In this document: in pieces, positions 8,682 to 16,882 of the stretch
How the letters are laid out: the number at the start of each line of letters is the position of its first letter
Position numbering within the stretch: the first letter of the stretch is position 1
DNA from: B1 sp964443415
GTDB taxonomy: Bacteria; Bacteroidota; Bacteroidia; UKL13-3
Length of the DNA: 35,292 nucleotides
Reading direction: 5' to 3'
Assembly: GCA_964443415.1 (NCBI GenBank)
Contig: CAYUDC010000017.1
Coordinates: forward strand, 1-35,292
Notes under the pieces: generated by a model
What the model saw: the letters and a program-made list of their open reading frames with translations, nothing else
Database searches by the model: none
What the model was told of the DNA's origin: nothing
Position numbers and translations under genes: made by a program

Positions 8682-9037
8682 CTATTTGGTCATGGTTTTA
8701 AAAATATAATACATTTGAGATTTAAGGAGATCTTCGCTATCTACCAGGTTGTAATTGTATTCGTGGGCATAAATCAATTTATTTTCTTCTAGGTCAACTA
8801 CCCCAATAATTAAGTCCATAGATTTTGCTGGCATGTATCCATTTACTAACATGCTCGCAAATAAAATTGGGTGCACCAATAGGCCTACCACTGAGCCAAA
8901 TCTTGCTCCAGTTCCTTTTTTGCTTCTAATAAGCGATCTAGTGAATAAAATGGTAACATAACGCGCGTCATATTTCTTCTTTAGTTCTAATAGTTCATCG
9001 CCATATACGCTTGGCGAATACCCTTTATCATTCTGTA
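8682..9037 (-). CDS. C-terminal fragment of a protein truncated by the assembly gap
   Basis: The minus-strand frame is open from the gap edge at 9037 to a TAG at 8682-8684, about 117 residues. It reads through segments such as YSPSVYGDELLELKKKYDAR, YVTILFTRS and IIGVVDLEENKLIYAHEYNY. The VVDLEE-K-IYAHEY pattern resembles envelope lipoprotein domains that report stress or cell-wall status, but I cannot assign a family. A GTG at 8889-8891 could pass as a start, but the upstream reading is clearly protein-like, so this is probably a fragment. It may be the C-terminus of the M48 peptidase on the other side of the gap, or a separate gene starting inside the gap. Confidence 0.6.
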
Positions 9038-9137
9038 NNNNNNNNNNNNNNNNNNNNNNNNNNNNNNNNNNNNNNNNNNNNNNNNNNNNNNNNNNNNNNN
9101 NNNNNNNNNNNNNNNNNNNNNNNNNNNNNNNNNNNNN
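9038..9137. other. assembly gap (100 N)
   Basis: Exactly 100 N. It breaks the M48 peptidase gene and the open frame at 8682-9037. The nominal length means the frame cannot be carried across it. Confidence 0.95.
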
Positions 9138-10318
9138 CTTAAAAATTCTTCTTCTTCTATGATACCATTTTGGTAGACATTATTTTTTAATACTGGTGCA
9201 GGCATAACTTCTTTGATAGTTTTATTTTCTAAGTCAAAGCTCAATTTGCCCCATAAGATGGCATTTAATAAATCTATCTCTTGGTTATTTGGATAATCTT
9301 TCTTTAATAGGTATAAATGGTAAAACGCTTTTTGATAATCTTTGTCTATGATAAACATTCTGGCCAATTCTATCCTGCAAATTCGTTGAATCTTCAAGAA
9401 CTGTTCTTCTGTGGAGGCAACAAATAAGGGACCTCCTTTACCAGCTTTGTCGCTTAAAGTTTTAATTTCCCTGATTCGGTCTTCTAATGCTGGGTGGGTT
9501 GCCAATGAATCTGCCTCTTCTTCTGAAATTTCAAGGTCGAATTGCTTGGCTGCACTTTTAACTTTATTAGAGCTATCTATTTGAGGAATAAACAAACTTC
9601 CCTTTTCAAAAAAATCGAAGTTGAATTTTCTTTCTGCATAAGGTTGATTGCTTATAAAGAGCATTTCTAAAGCTGTTACGGCAGCATTTTTATCATAGGC
9701 TGTTTTTGCAAATAGTTCATAACCCTCCTTGTCGGCCTCAAATTCGTTTATTCTAGAATATCTACTTAGTTTAAATCTATTGTCCTGGTCTTTTATTTGA
9801 AGCTTCTTAAGTTGTTTTTTTATTGAATGCTGATTGGTGTAATGATTAATTTCATGTCCTAAAATAAATGCCAACTCGGCTTCATTATTTAACCTTGCTA
9901 ATAGACCAATATTTACAAAAATATACCCTTCATTAAAGGTAAAGGCATTGGCATTATCAAGTTTGATAGGATATAGTTTTATCTTGCCTTGTAGGTCTGG
10001 TTGTGCTTTGATAAGAATATCTAAAACTTTATTGAGGTAGTTGAAAATTTCCTCATTAAATACAACTTTTCCACTTTTAAGAATGTAGTCTAATTGATAA
10101 TTACTTTCGAGGTAAAACTTCGTTTTTGCTTTTTTTACCGAAGCTTTTTCATTTTTTTCAATGGAGCTTTTCGCCCCTTCATAACGAGATTTGGCAGCAG
10201 TAATGAACTCTGTTGGAATAGGTCCATTGTTGATAATCCTTGAGTTTGTTTGCGCTTTTACCTGATTGCAAAAAGTAAAAAAAGCTAAAATTAAAAATAG
10301 ATTAATTAATCGTAACAT
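9138..10318 (-). CDS. M48 family metallopeptidase, C-terminus lost in assembly gap
   Basis: This is a periplasmic zinc protease of the M48 (BepA/YfgC-like) group, which typically acts on misassembled envelope proteins. A signal peptide covers about residues 1-22 (ends QVKAQ). The catalytic helix is GHEINH (H155, E156, H159), with the third zinc ligand in NEFEADKEG (E192, and D196). After the protease domain comes a helical, TPR-like stretch (IDKDYQKAFYHLYLLKKDYP). About 393 residues are visible before the gap. A short read-through beyond the gap (ending AYMAMNY) competes with a longer, more protein-like frame at 8682-9037. The second is the better candidate for its continuation if this is a single protein. 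A promoter candidate is at 10338-10368. Confidence 0.85.
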
Positions 10319-10337
10319 AGGCTTAATTTGAATACGA

Positions 10338-10368
10338 CAATGTTAAAAAAGGATTATCAAATTCCAAA
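10338..10368 (-). promoter_or_regulatory. candidate promoter for the M48 peptidase gene
   Basis: On the minus strand there is TTTG (10365-10368), a 19-base spacer, then TAACATTG (10338-10345). This differs by one base from the Bacteroidota -7 box TAnnTTTG and has consensus spacing. It lies 20 bases upstream of the start codon. Confidence 0.45.
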
Positions 10369-10410
10369 TCATTAAATTATTACTATAATTGTTATTTGAA
10401 AAATAAACTT

Positions 10411-11103
10411 ATGAAAACAAAATGGAGTTTAGCCTTGGTGTTGAGTTTTTTAACCTTGGCTAGTAGCGCTCAATTGGGCTATCAATTAATTGGAGGATAT
10501 GCCATGAGTAAATGGTCTGCTGCAGGCATAGGAGGTAAGTTTGGGCCAGGCTTTGAAGTTGGATTCGGAGTTTTTGCTCGGTATTCAGATAAACTGCAAT
10601 GGCAATCTAATATTACTGTAGTGTCAGTTAAATCAAAGGACAATATTGGTTATGTATTAGAAGATGATTTGTTTAATTCTACCTTTAAAAAGAAGTTCTT
10701 TGATGTAGGAGTTGGGTTTCTTTCTTATGACTATATGTTAGATTATAATCTGTATAAAGAATACGTAGGTGTGATGGGTGGTTTAGGATTGCAATTTAGA
10801 ATTCCGTTTAACGATAATAGTGCACTTGAAGATTATTGGATTTCTGATCAAGATCTTGTTGGAAGACGAAGAGTGGATGTAATTGATATCGCTCAGCCAG
10901 GCATGCCAGAGCCCAATGTTTTAACTTTTAATGCAAATTTGGGACTTAGCTTTAATCCGGTAGAAAAGATTCAGATTTTTTCTATGGTAAATTATCCAAT
11001 CAATGCTAGTTATGAAGGAACAATTTTTCCTATTAAAGTTTTAACCTTTAGAACAGGTGTCGCTATTAAATTGATTGGTTCTCCTAGAGACAGACGCTTT
11101 TAA
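10411..11103 (+). CDS. exported beta-barrel-like protein, function unknown
   Basis: A signal peptide (MKTKWSLALVLSFLTLASSAQ) precedes about 210 residues with beta-barrel character. It has alternating hydrophobic strands (GFEVGFGVFARYS, WQSNITVVSV, VLTFRTGVAIKLIG) and a glycine-rich beginning, as in PorT/OmpW-like Bacteroidota barrels. An in-frame TTG at 10396 is possible, but the ATG at 10411-10413 starts directly with a good signal peptide and is preferred. It is 11 bases upstream of the next gene, so the two are probably co-transcribed. The function is not recognised. Confidence 0.65.
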   Translation: MKTKWSLALVLSFLTLASSAQLGYQLIGGYAMSKWSAAGIGGKFGPGFEVGFGVFARYSDKLQWQSNITVVSVKSKDNIGYVLEDDLFNSTFKKKFFDVGVGFLSYDYMLDYNLYKEYVGVMGGLGLQFRIPFNDNSALEDYWISDQDLVGRRRVDVIDIAQPGMPEPNVLTFNANLGLSFNPVEKIQIFSMVNYPINASYEGTIFPIKVLTFRTGVAIKLIGSPRDRRF

Positions 11104-11114
11104 TCAACTCAACT

Positions 11115-12650
11115 ATGAAAAAATTATTACTATTTATATCTATTGGCCTAATGGTATCCTCGGTGTTTGGCCAAAAATCTGCTAGTACAAAAGGTAAAGG
11201 AAAATCTACGATTAAGTTAGGTAAAAAAGAAGACGTTTCAGATATAACCTACATTCCTAACAAGGGCTTTCTGTTAACCACTGCTGTGGGCTATGCTGGA
11301 AGGGAAAAAGATGTAAAGATTCATTCTTATCGACCAGATTTATCTAAACGTTGGACAGCTTCAATTTCTAATTCAACCAATAAGTTATTGAGTAATTACT
11401 TGGTGGCTAGCGAATACTCCGACTATGTGTATATGATTAAAACCTCAAAGGTTTTTACTACAAGTAACGGAAAGTTATTGTTTACACGAATCGACTCTAC
11501 TGGTAAAAAATCAGATTTTACAGTCCCTGTTTCAGATGAAATGGATGATGCATCACCTGTTGCCATCTTTCAAAATAAGGATAACCTTTACTTCTTGGTT
11601 TCAAACATGTCTAGCTCTAAAGAGAAAGTAAAAGACGCCAAAGGAAAGACAAAGAAAGTGAGGAAGGTAGAAAACAAGCTTTCTATGTATATCATGGGGC
11701 ACGATAAAAAATTGTTTAAGCGTAAATTAACCGAGATTAAATTAGAGTCTGGTGTGAACGGTTATGACCTTACCATTGAGTACCTAGGAAATAACAATGA
11801 GAATATTTTTGTGGCCCAAAAACTAGTTAACCTTAACAGTGGAGAAACCAAGTATGTTATTTATACACTCAATAATGACGGTGATATTGAAGAAACTACT
11901 GAGATAGAGGCTAAAATTAAATACACACCGCTTGCTGCTTTAAACTTTAGAAAAGGTAGGGGAGCTGTCGTTATGGATAATGATTATCGAATAGAAATAG
12001 TTTACAGAAATAACAGGCAATATATTGAGTACATTGCTCAAGCGGGGGCTTTTGGATGCTCTCAGTTAGATATTGAAAATGGGTACTTTTATATTTATGG
12101 TTTAGCTGTAATAAAGCCTGCAACAAACAAGAAAGGTGTCTTAAATCCCATCATGTCTAATCGCGTAGATGCTTTCTATATTCAAAAGTTTGATATGTAT
12201 TCTGGTGAGCTAATTAAAGAATACAATGGTACTTTGCCAAAAGCTATCATAGAAGATAAATATATTAAGTCTACCATGTTTATTTATAAAGGAATTGCTT
12301 TGGATGTAGTAGACTCCAACACTATGCGATTAAACGTAGTTTCTTATAATACTGTTAATGTGGTTACAATTAATATGGAAGAAAATAAAATGGCTTCTGC
12401 TTCCAAAGCTATACGCCAAAGAAAGGGAGAAACCCTCTCGCATAGATTGGTTCAAGCCCCATTGATTGTTACAAAAGAAGATGCTTCTAAAGAATTGATT
12501 AACCACATCAAAAAGTTTGAAGATTTTAGAGCAAAAGAGTACAGTCTGTTTGGCCTAACCATGGGTCCTAAAACTGCAGTTGTCCAAAACTTCTCCATGG
12601 GCAAAGACCCTCGATTGGAGTTTACCTTATTTGACAATTCAGCACGCTAA
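11115..12650 (+). CDS. exported protein, probable beta-propeller-like, function unknown
   Basis: This is a 511-residue protein with a signal peptide (MKKLLLFISIGLMVSSVFGQ) followed by a Lys/Gly/Ser-rich linker. The rest is repeated strand-rich segments containing DITYIPNKGFLLTT, DNLYFLVSNMSS and YFYIYGLAVI, a pattern seen in WD/kelch-like propellers. A specific family is not recognised. Lys-rich segments (KDAKGKTKKVRKVENK) are unusual for an exported protein. It follows the barrel-like gene closely, so the pair may form a secreted or surface unit. Its TAA stop is 2 bases from the opposing aldehyde dehydrogenase stop, with no clear terminator between them. Confidence 0.6.
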   Translation: MKKLLLFISIGLMVSSVFGQKSASTKGKGKSTIKLGKKEDVSDITYIPNKGFLLTTAVGYAGREKDVKIHSYRPDLSKRWTASISNSTNKLLSNYLVASEYSDYVYMIKTSKVFTTSNGKLLFTRIDSTGKKSDFTVPVSDEMDDASPVAIFQNKDNLYFLVSNMSSSKEKVKDAKGKTKKVRKVENKLSMYIMGHDKKLFKRKLTEIKLESGVNGYDLTIEYLGNNNENIFVAQKLVNLNSGETKYVIYTLNNDGDIEETTEIEAKIKYTPLAALNFRKGRGAVVMDNDYRIEIVYRNNRQYIEYIAQAGAFGCSQLDIENGYFYIYGLAVIKPATNKKGVLNPIMSNRVDAFYIQKFDMYSGELIKEYNGTLPKAIIEDKYIKSTMFIYKGIALDVVDSNTMRLNVVSYNTVNVVTINMEENKMASASKAIRQRKGETLSHRLVQAPLIVTKEDASKELINHIKKFEDFRAKEYSLFGLTMGPKTAVVQNFSMGKDPRLEFTLFDNSAR

Positions 12651-12652
12651 AT

Positions 12653-14017
12653 TTATTTCATCCCTGCTACCCATCTCAGTAATTTTACTTTCCAATTACT
12701 GTGTGGGTAGTATTTAAGATTTGGTTCAAACCAACTGGGCTTTTTTAAGATACTCTTGTAATGCGAAAATGCCTTAAATCCTGCTTCGCCATGGTAACTG
12801 CCAATGCCCGAATCGCCCACCCCGCCAAAGGGTAAATGGCTATTGGTTAAATGCATAATGCCTTCATTGATGGTAGCTCCCCCAAAAGATAGTTTTTCGG
12901 TAACTTGTTTTACCTCTGAATGCTTGTTAGAAAATACATAACATGCCAAGGGCTTAGGCAATTCTTTAACCATCCTCATGGCGTCTTCCAATTGATTGTA
13001 AGTAAGTATCGGTAATATGGGTCCAAATATCTCTTCTTCCATTACCTTGTCTTCTAAATTGACATTGTCCATAAGCGTCGGTTCAATCCATCTTTCTGCC
13101 GCATTAGATTTGCCCCCATAAACCACTTTTTTAGGGTCTATCAATTGAAGTAAACGTTCGAAGTTTCGTTGATTTACAATTTGAACATAGTTGCCATTCT
13201 CGATACTTATTTGTTGCGCTTTTATTTCAGAAATCAATGCAGATATAAACTGCTCTTTTATCTCGGTTTGAACCAATAAATAATCTGGAGCAACGCAGGT
13301 TTGGCCTGCATTTAGGAACTTAGACCAAACAATTCTTTTAGCCGTAATTTTTAAATTGCAATCTTTACTAATAATGGCTGGGCTTTTACCTCCTAACTCT
13401 AATGTTACTGGTGTGAGTTGTTTGGCTGCTGCCTCGTAAACAATTCTGCCTACTTTAGTGCTTCCGGTAAAGAAAATTTTATCAAATTTTTGGGATAACA
13501 ATGTGGTGGTTTCTTCAATACCTCCCTCCACTACGGTAACAATTCTTGGGTCGAAATAAGTTGCTACCAATTCTTTGATGGCTTTGCTGCTATTGGGGGC
13601 TAATTCACTTGGTTTAATGATTACGGTATTTCCTGCAGCAATGGCTGCAATAGCCGGCGCAAAACACAATTGGTATGGGTAATTCCATGCTCCAATTACC
13701 AAACACACACCTAAAGGCTCTGGCAAGATATAACTGCGCCCTGGTAGATTAATTAGATTGGTGTCTACCCTTTTTGGGTTTGCCCAAGATGATAATTTAG
13801 TGATAGCTTCATCAATATCTAGAAACAATAGCGCAAGTTCGTTGCTGAAATTATCAAAGGAAGACTTTTTAAAATCTTTATAGATGGCTTCTGCAAGCTT
13901 TGCCTCAGATGCAACCAGTGCCTTTCTTAGGGTCTTAAGTTGCGCTATTCTGGCCTCAAGATTTCTAGTATGGTCTTGGTTAAAATACAACCTTTGCCCT
14001 TCAACTACACTTTTCAT
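12653..14017 (-). CDS. aldehyde dehydrogenase (class 3 type)
   Basis: This NAD(P)-dependent aldehyde dehydrogenase oxidises aldehydes to acids. Its 454-residue length and the PEPLGVCLVIGAWNYP block fit the ALDH3/fatty-aldehyde group. Active-site residues are N112 (WNYP), E207 (LELGGKSP) and the nucleophile C241 (NAGQTCVAPDY). GSTKVG (185-190) is the cofactor turn. The C-terminal HLPFGGVGDSGIGSYHG is typical. A C-terminal hydrophobic anchor as in eukaryotic FALDH is not evident. The start is 3 bases after the msrA stop; it ends a packed run with msrA, photolyase and others. In that context it may remove lipid-peroxidation aldehydes (inference). Two palindrome copies lie in it (WFEPN, LVQTE). 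Confidence 0.93.
   Translation of the reverse strand: MKSVVEGQRLYFNQDHTRNLEARIAQLKTLRKALVASEAKLAEAIYKDFKKSSFDNFSNELALLFLDIDEAITKLSSWANPKRVDTNLINLPGRSYILPEPLGVCLVIGAWNYPYQLCFAPAIAAIAAGNTVIIKPSELAPNSSKAIKELVATYFDPRIVTVVEGGIEETTTLLSQKFDKIFFTGSTKVGRIVYEAAAKQLTPVTLELGGKSPAIISKDCNLKITAKRIVWSKFLNAGQTCVAPDYLLVQTEIKEQFISALISEIKAQQISIENGNYVQIVNQRNFERLLQLIDPKKVVYGGKSNAAERWIEPTLMDNVNLEDKVMEEEIFGPILPILTYNQLEDAMRMVKELPKPLACYVFSNKHSEVKQVTEKLSFGGATINEGIMHLTNSHLPFGGVGDSGIGSYHGEAGFKAFSHYKSILKKPSWFEPNLKYYPHSNWKVKLLRWVAGMK
12723..12732. repeat. dispersed palindrome copy 5, GGTTCAAACC (in ALDH)
   Basis: The flanked form is TTTGGTTCAAACCAAC. On the minus strand it encodes WFEPN near the C-terminus. Confidence 0.75.
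13265..13274. repeat. dispersed palindrome copy 6, GGTTTGAACC (in ALDH)
   Basis: The flanked form is CTCGGTTTGAACCAAT. On the minus strand it encodes LVQTE, a different reading frame from copy 5 in the same gene. Confidence 0.75.
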
Positions 14018-14020
14018 ATC

Positions 14021-14698
14021 CTATTTCTTTCTAAACTGCTCCCCAAATACCTTTTCAAACTTTTCTAACTTTGGTGCTATCACAAATTGGCAATAGCTTT
14101 GCCCACTATTTTGATTATAATAATTCTGATGATAATCTTCTGCAGGATAGTAATTAGAAAGCGCCGTAATCTCTGTTACAATTGGGTTTGCAAAAGCCCC
14201 GCTTTTATCTAATTCTTGTTTTAGTTTTTCTGCCGCTATTTTTTGAGCCTCGCTTGTATAAAAAATAGCCGAACGATATTGTGTGCCCACATCTGCTCCT
14301 TGCCTGTTTAAGGTAGTTGGGTCATGTGTCTGCCAGAAAACTGAAAGCAAAGTCTCAAACGAAACTTTATTAGGGTCAAAACTAATCTTACAAACCTCTG
14401 CATGGCCTGTTAGTCCGCTGCAAATTTCTCTATAAGTTGGGTTTTTAATACTACCTCCACTATAGCCCGATTCTACTTTTAAAACTCCCGGCACTCGCTG
14501 AAAAACTGCCTCTACACACCAAAAACATCCCGCGCCAAAAATGGCTTGCTCTACATTAACTGTGCTATCTGTCATCTTTTGTTCTGTTTTATTTGAATCA
14601 ACTGTTAGATTGGTTTCTTTTATCACTTTGGTATTTTGCCCATTACATGAACTTACCACCCAAAGGCAAACCATCCATAAAAATACTACTTTTTTCAT
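14021..14698 (-). CDS. msrA: peptide-methionine (S)-S-oxide reductase, lipoprotein form
   Basis: MsrA reduces the S-epimer of methionine sulfoxide in oxidised proteins. The catalytic motif GCFWCVE is at 57-63 (nucleophile C58), followed by SGYSGG (77-82). The C-terminal GQSYCQFVIAPKLEKF supplies a likely resolving Cys at 203. Unlike cytosolic MsrA, it starts with a lipoprotein signal (lipobox VSSC, lipidated C18) and a polar linker to about residue 47. It should therefore act on envelope proteins. It is packed between the photolyase (21 bases) and aldehyde dehydrogenase (3 bases) genes, which supports an oxidative-damage role. Complete at 225 residues; start ATG at 14696-14698. Confidence 0.95.
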   Translation of the reverse strand: MKKVVFLWMVCLWVVSSCNGQNTKVIKETNLTVDSNKTEQKMTDSTVNVEQAIFGAGCFWCVEAVFQRVPGVLKVESGYSGGSIKNPTYREICSGLTGHAEVCKISFDPNKVSFETLLSVFWQTHDPTTLNRQGADVGTQYRSAIFYTSEAQKIAAEKLKQELDKSGAFANPIVTEITALSNYYPAEDYHQNYYNQNSGQSYCQFVIAPKLEKFEKVFGEQFRKK

Positions 14699-14719
14699 AC
14701 CTTCATTTTCTATTTAGTA

Positions 14720-16261
14720 CTATAACGTTTCAATTCCTGACAAGTATTTTTCGGCTTGAACCAAATACTCACTTCTTTGCTCTTGAGACATCTTATTTAA
14801 GGTCACATACATCATTCCAATTCTTGGATTCTTCTCGAGTAAACTTCTGTTTACTTCATAAAATCTCCAGTACAAGCTATTAAATGGACAAGCCTTGTCG
14901 CCTGTTTTCTTGCTGGCATCATAATAACAAGTACCACAATAATTACTCATTTTTTGGATGTAGTTGGCAGAGCTTACATAGGGTTTGGTGCCAACAATGC
15001 CGCCATCGGCAAACTGACTCATACCGCGGGTATTGGTTATTTCTACCCACTCAATGGCATCAATATATATTCCCAAATACCATTGGTCTACTGCATCTGG
15101 ATGTATGCCCGCCAATAAGGCAAAATTTCCGGTAACCATTAGCCTTTGTATATGATGTGCATAGGCATAATCCAATGATTGTTGAATGCTTTTTGACATA
15201 CAATTCATCTTGGTTTTGCCTGTCCAAAACCAAGTTGGCAAAGGCCTTTGATGGTTAAAATAATTCAACTTAGCATAGTCTGGCATTTTCCACCAATAAA
15301 TGCCGCGCATATACTCGCGCCAGCCAATAATTTGTCTCACAAATCCTTCAATTTGAGAAAGGCTTATGCGCTCGGGCTTTTGCCTATAAGCAGATACAGC
15401 CGCCTCAATTACCTCAGATGGATGCAGCATTTTAGTGTTTAAGGCAAAAGATAGTCGCGAATGAAATAGCCATGGCTCTTCAACGTGCATGGCATCTTGA
15501 AAGCTTCCAAAAAAAGGCAATCCCTCTTCGCAAAAGTGTTTTAGCACTTGCAGAGATTGAAATCTATTGATGGGCCATAAGAAGTTTTCGGTATTCAGAT
15601 TCCCAAAATGAGGGCACCCACTTGCGATGATTTCTTGGTATATATCCTCCACCGAATTTTTTATTGGAAAGTGTTTTGGAGTGGCTGGTGTACCATTCCA
15701 CTTTTTACGGTTATCATGGTCAAAATTCCATTGTCCGCCCTCTGGTTTGTCGCCTACCATTAAATACCCATATCGAGTCCTTAGCTTCCTATAAAAGCTC
15801 TCCATTAATATTTGCTTCTTGCCCTCAAATAAGGTTTTTAGATAGTCTTTTTCAGCTAAAAAATGTTCACTTGTGTATACCTTAGATGGGATATCTATCG
15901 ATGAAGCAAAGTCTTCCAATTGCTTTTGCAACCTGTATTCATCTGGTTCTTGATATTCAAATTTTTCAATTTGAATTTGATGGATCACCTGAAGCAAATT
16001 ATGGGTTAAATTTTGCTGGTTGTTTGCATCGTTAATGTTATAGTAGATTACTTCATGTCCCTCTTTCCTTAAATGCTCGGCCAATTGACGCATGGCAGCA
16101 AAAAAACCTACAATTTTTTGGAGGTGATGTTGCACATAATCCGTTTCTTGACGCATTTCAAAAAACACATAGGTAACTTCTGGATCAACCTTCTCGAACC
16201 AACTATGTTTATAATTTAGCTGATCTCCGAGTATTAACCGCAGTGTTTTCATCTTTTGCAT
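14720..16261 (-). CDS. iron-sulfur bacterial photolyase/cryptochrome (FeS-BCP, PhrB-like (6-4) photolyase)
   Basis: This is a flavoprotein of the FeS-BCP (CryPro/PhrB) class, which uses light to repair (6-4) photoproducts. Residues 1-150 form the alpha/beta domain (LRLILGDQLN, FFEMRQE). The C-terminal FAD-binding half contains QIIGWREYMRGIYWW (310-324). Four cysteines, C354 (KMNC), C442 and C445 (YCGTC) and C458 (KACPF), have spacings 88, 3 and 13. These equal the published [4Fe-4S] ligands of Agrobacterium PhrB (350, 438, 441, 454). The lumazine antenna and FAD are expected cofactors. An alternative start is M4 (16250-16252), beginning MKTLRLILGDQL. It lies 3 bases after the flavin reductase gene, which may supply reduced flavin (inference). 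Confidence 0.93.
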   Translation of the reverse strand: MQKMKTLRLILGDQLNYKHSWFEKVDPEVTYVFFEMRQETDYVQHHLQKIVGFFAAMRQLAEHLRKEGHEVIYYNINDANNQQNLTHNLLQVIHQIQIEKFEYQEPDEYRLQKQLEDFASSIDIPSKVYTSEHFLAEKDYLKTLFEGKKQILMESFYRKLRTRYGYLMVGDKPEGGQWNFDHDNRKKWNGTPATPKHFPIKNSVEDIYQEIIASGCPHFGNLNTENFLWPINRFQSLQVLKHFCEEGLPFFGSFQDAMHVEEPWLFHSRLSFALNTKMLHPSEVIEAAVSAYRQKPERISLSQIEGFVRQIIGWREYMRGIYWWKMPDYAKLNYFNHQRPLPTWFWTGKTKMNCMSKSIQQSLDYAYAHHIQRLMVTGNFALLAGIHPDAVDQWYLGIYIDAIEWVEITNTRGMSQFADGGIVGTKPYVSSANYIQKMSNYCGTCYYDASKKTGDKACPFNSLYWRFYEVNRSLLEKNPRIGMMYVTLNKMSQEQRSEYLVQAEKYLSGIETL

Positions 16262-16264
16262 GAT

Positions 16265-16882
16265 TTATGGGTTTGCTTTGGCATAAGCAAGCCTATCTAA
16301 TTTGTCGGCGGTATAATAGGTTTCTAATCCATGTACCAAGGCTGTTTTAGTTTTATCTAGGTTGATAAATCCTGATGCGTCTAATAGTTCATCTGCAATA
16401 AAAAGTTCTCTTACCTTGCCTACCAGCAAAATTGTATCATTGGCTTTTATCTGTATCTCATCCTCTAATGTAAGGCCAATTTGTAAGTTGCTCTCCTGCA
16501 CATAGGGTGCAAGGCAATTTCCTTTTATAATTGGCTTAAAGCCACATGCCTCAAATTCACTTTGATTTCTTTCGTATCGTGCCGAAGTTTGGTGTGCTTG
16601 CTTATACATGGAATGGGGCACATGATTTAGCGTAAAATGGCCCGTTTCTTTGATATTTTCATAGGTGTGTTTTTCTACACTCACAGGTCGGTGTATCAAC
16701 CCCATAAAAGGCGGATTAGCACCAATATGTACTACATTCGAAAATATCGCAAGATTATGCTGTTGCTGCTTATTAGAAGTACCTACCAACATCGCCGATT
16801 TAAACCCACTTAAGCCATTAATAAGGTTGGTGCGATATTGCTTTTCAAACAAAATAATATCTTCAAAATTAATCTGTTTCAT
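16265..16882 (-). CDS. flavin reductase-like protein (FMN-binding split barrel)
   Basis: This 205-residue protein matches the flavin reductase-like FMN-binding family, with MLVGTSNKQQQHNLAIFSNV followed by HIGANPPFMGLIHRP. These are the phosphate and flavin contact segments of the split-barrel fold. Members reduce FMN or bind flavin for a partner monooxygenase. It overlaps the SDR stop by one base (TAATG) and precedes the photolyase by 3 bases, so its likely partners are those two flavin- or NAD(P)-linked neighbours. The exact substrate is not determinable. Complete; start ATG at 16880-16882. Confidence 0.85.
   Translation of the reverse strand: MKQINFEDIILFEKQYRTNLINGLSGFKSAMLVGTSNKQQQHNLAIFSNVVHIGANPPFMGLIHRPVSVEKHTYENIKETGHFTLNHVPHSMYKQAHQTSARYERNQSEFEACGFKPIIKGNCLAPYVQESNLQIGLTLEDEIQIKANDTILLVGKVRELFIADELLDASGFINLDKTKTALVHGLETYYTADKLDRLAYAKANP

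Noticed and set aside
8987..9037. Short tail (ending AYMAMNY) as the M48 C-terminus
   Set aside because: Filler length is nominal; the other frame in the same interval is open for about 117 codons into 8682 and reads more like a protein.
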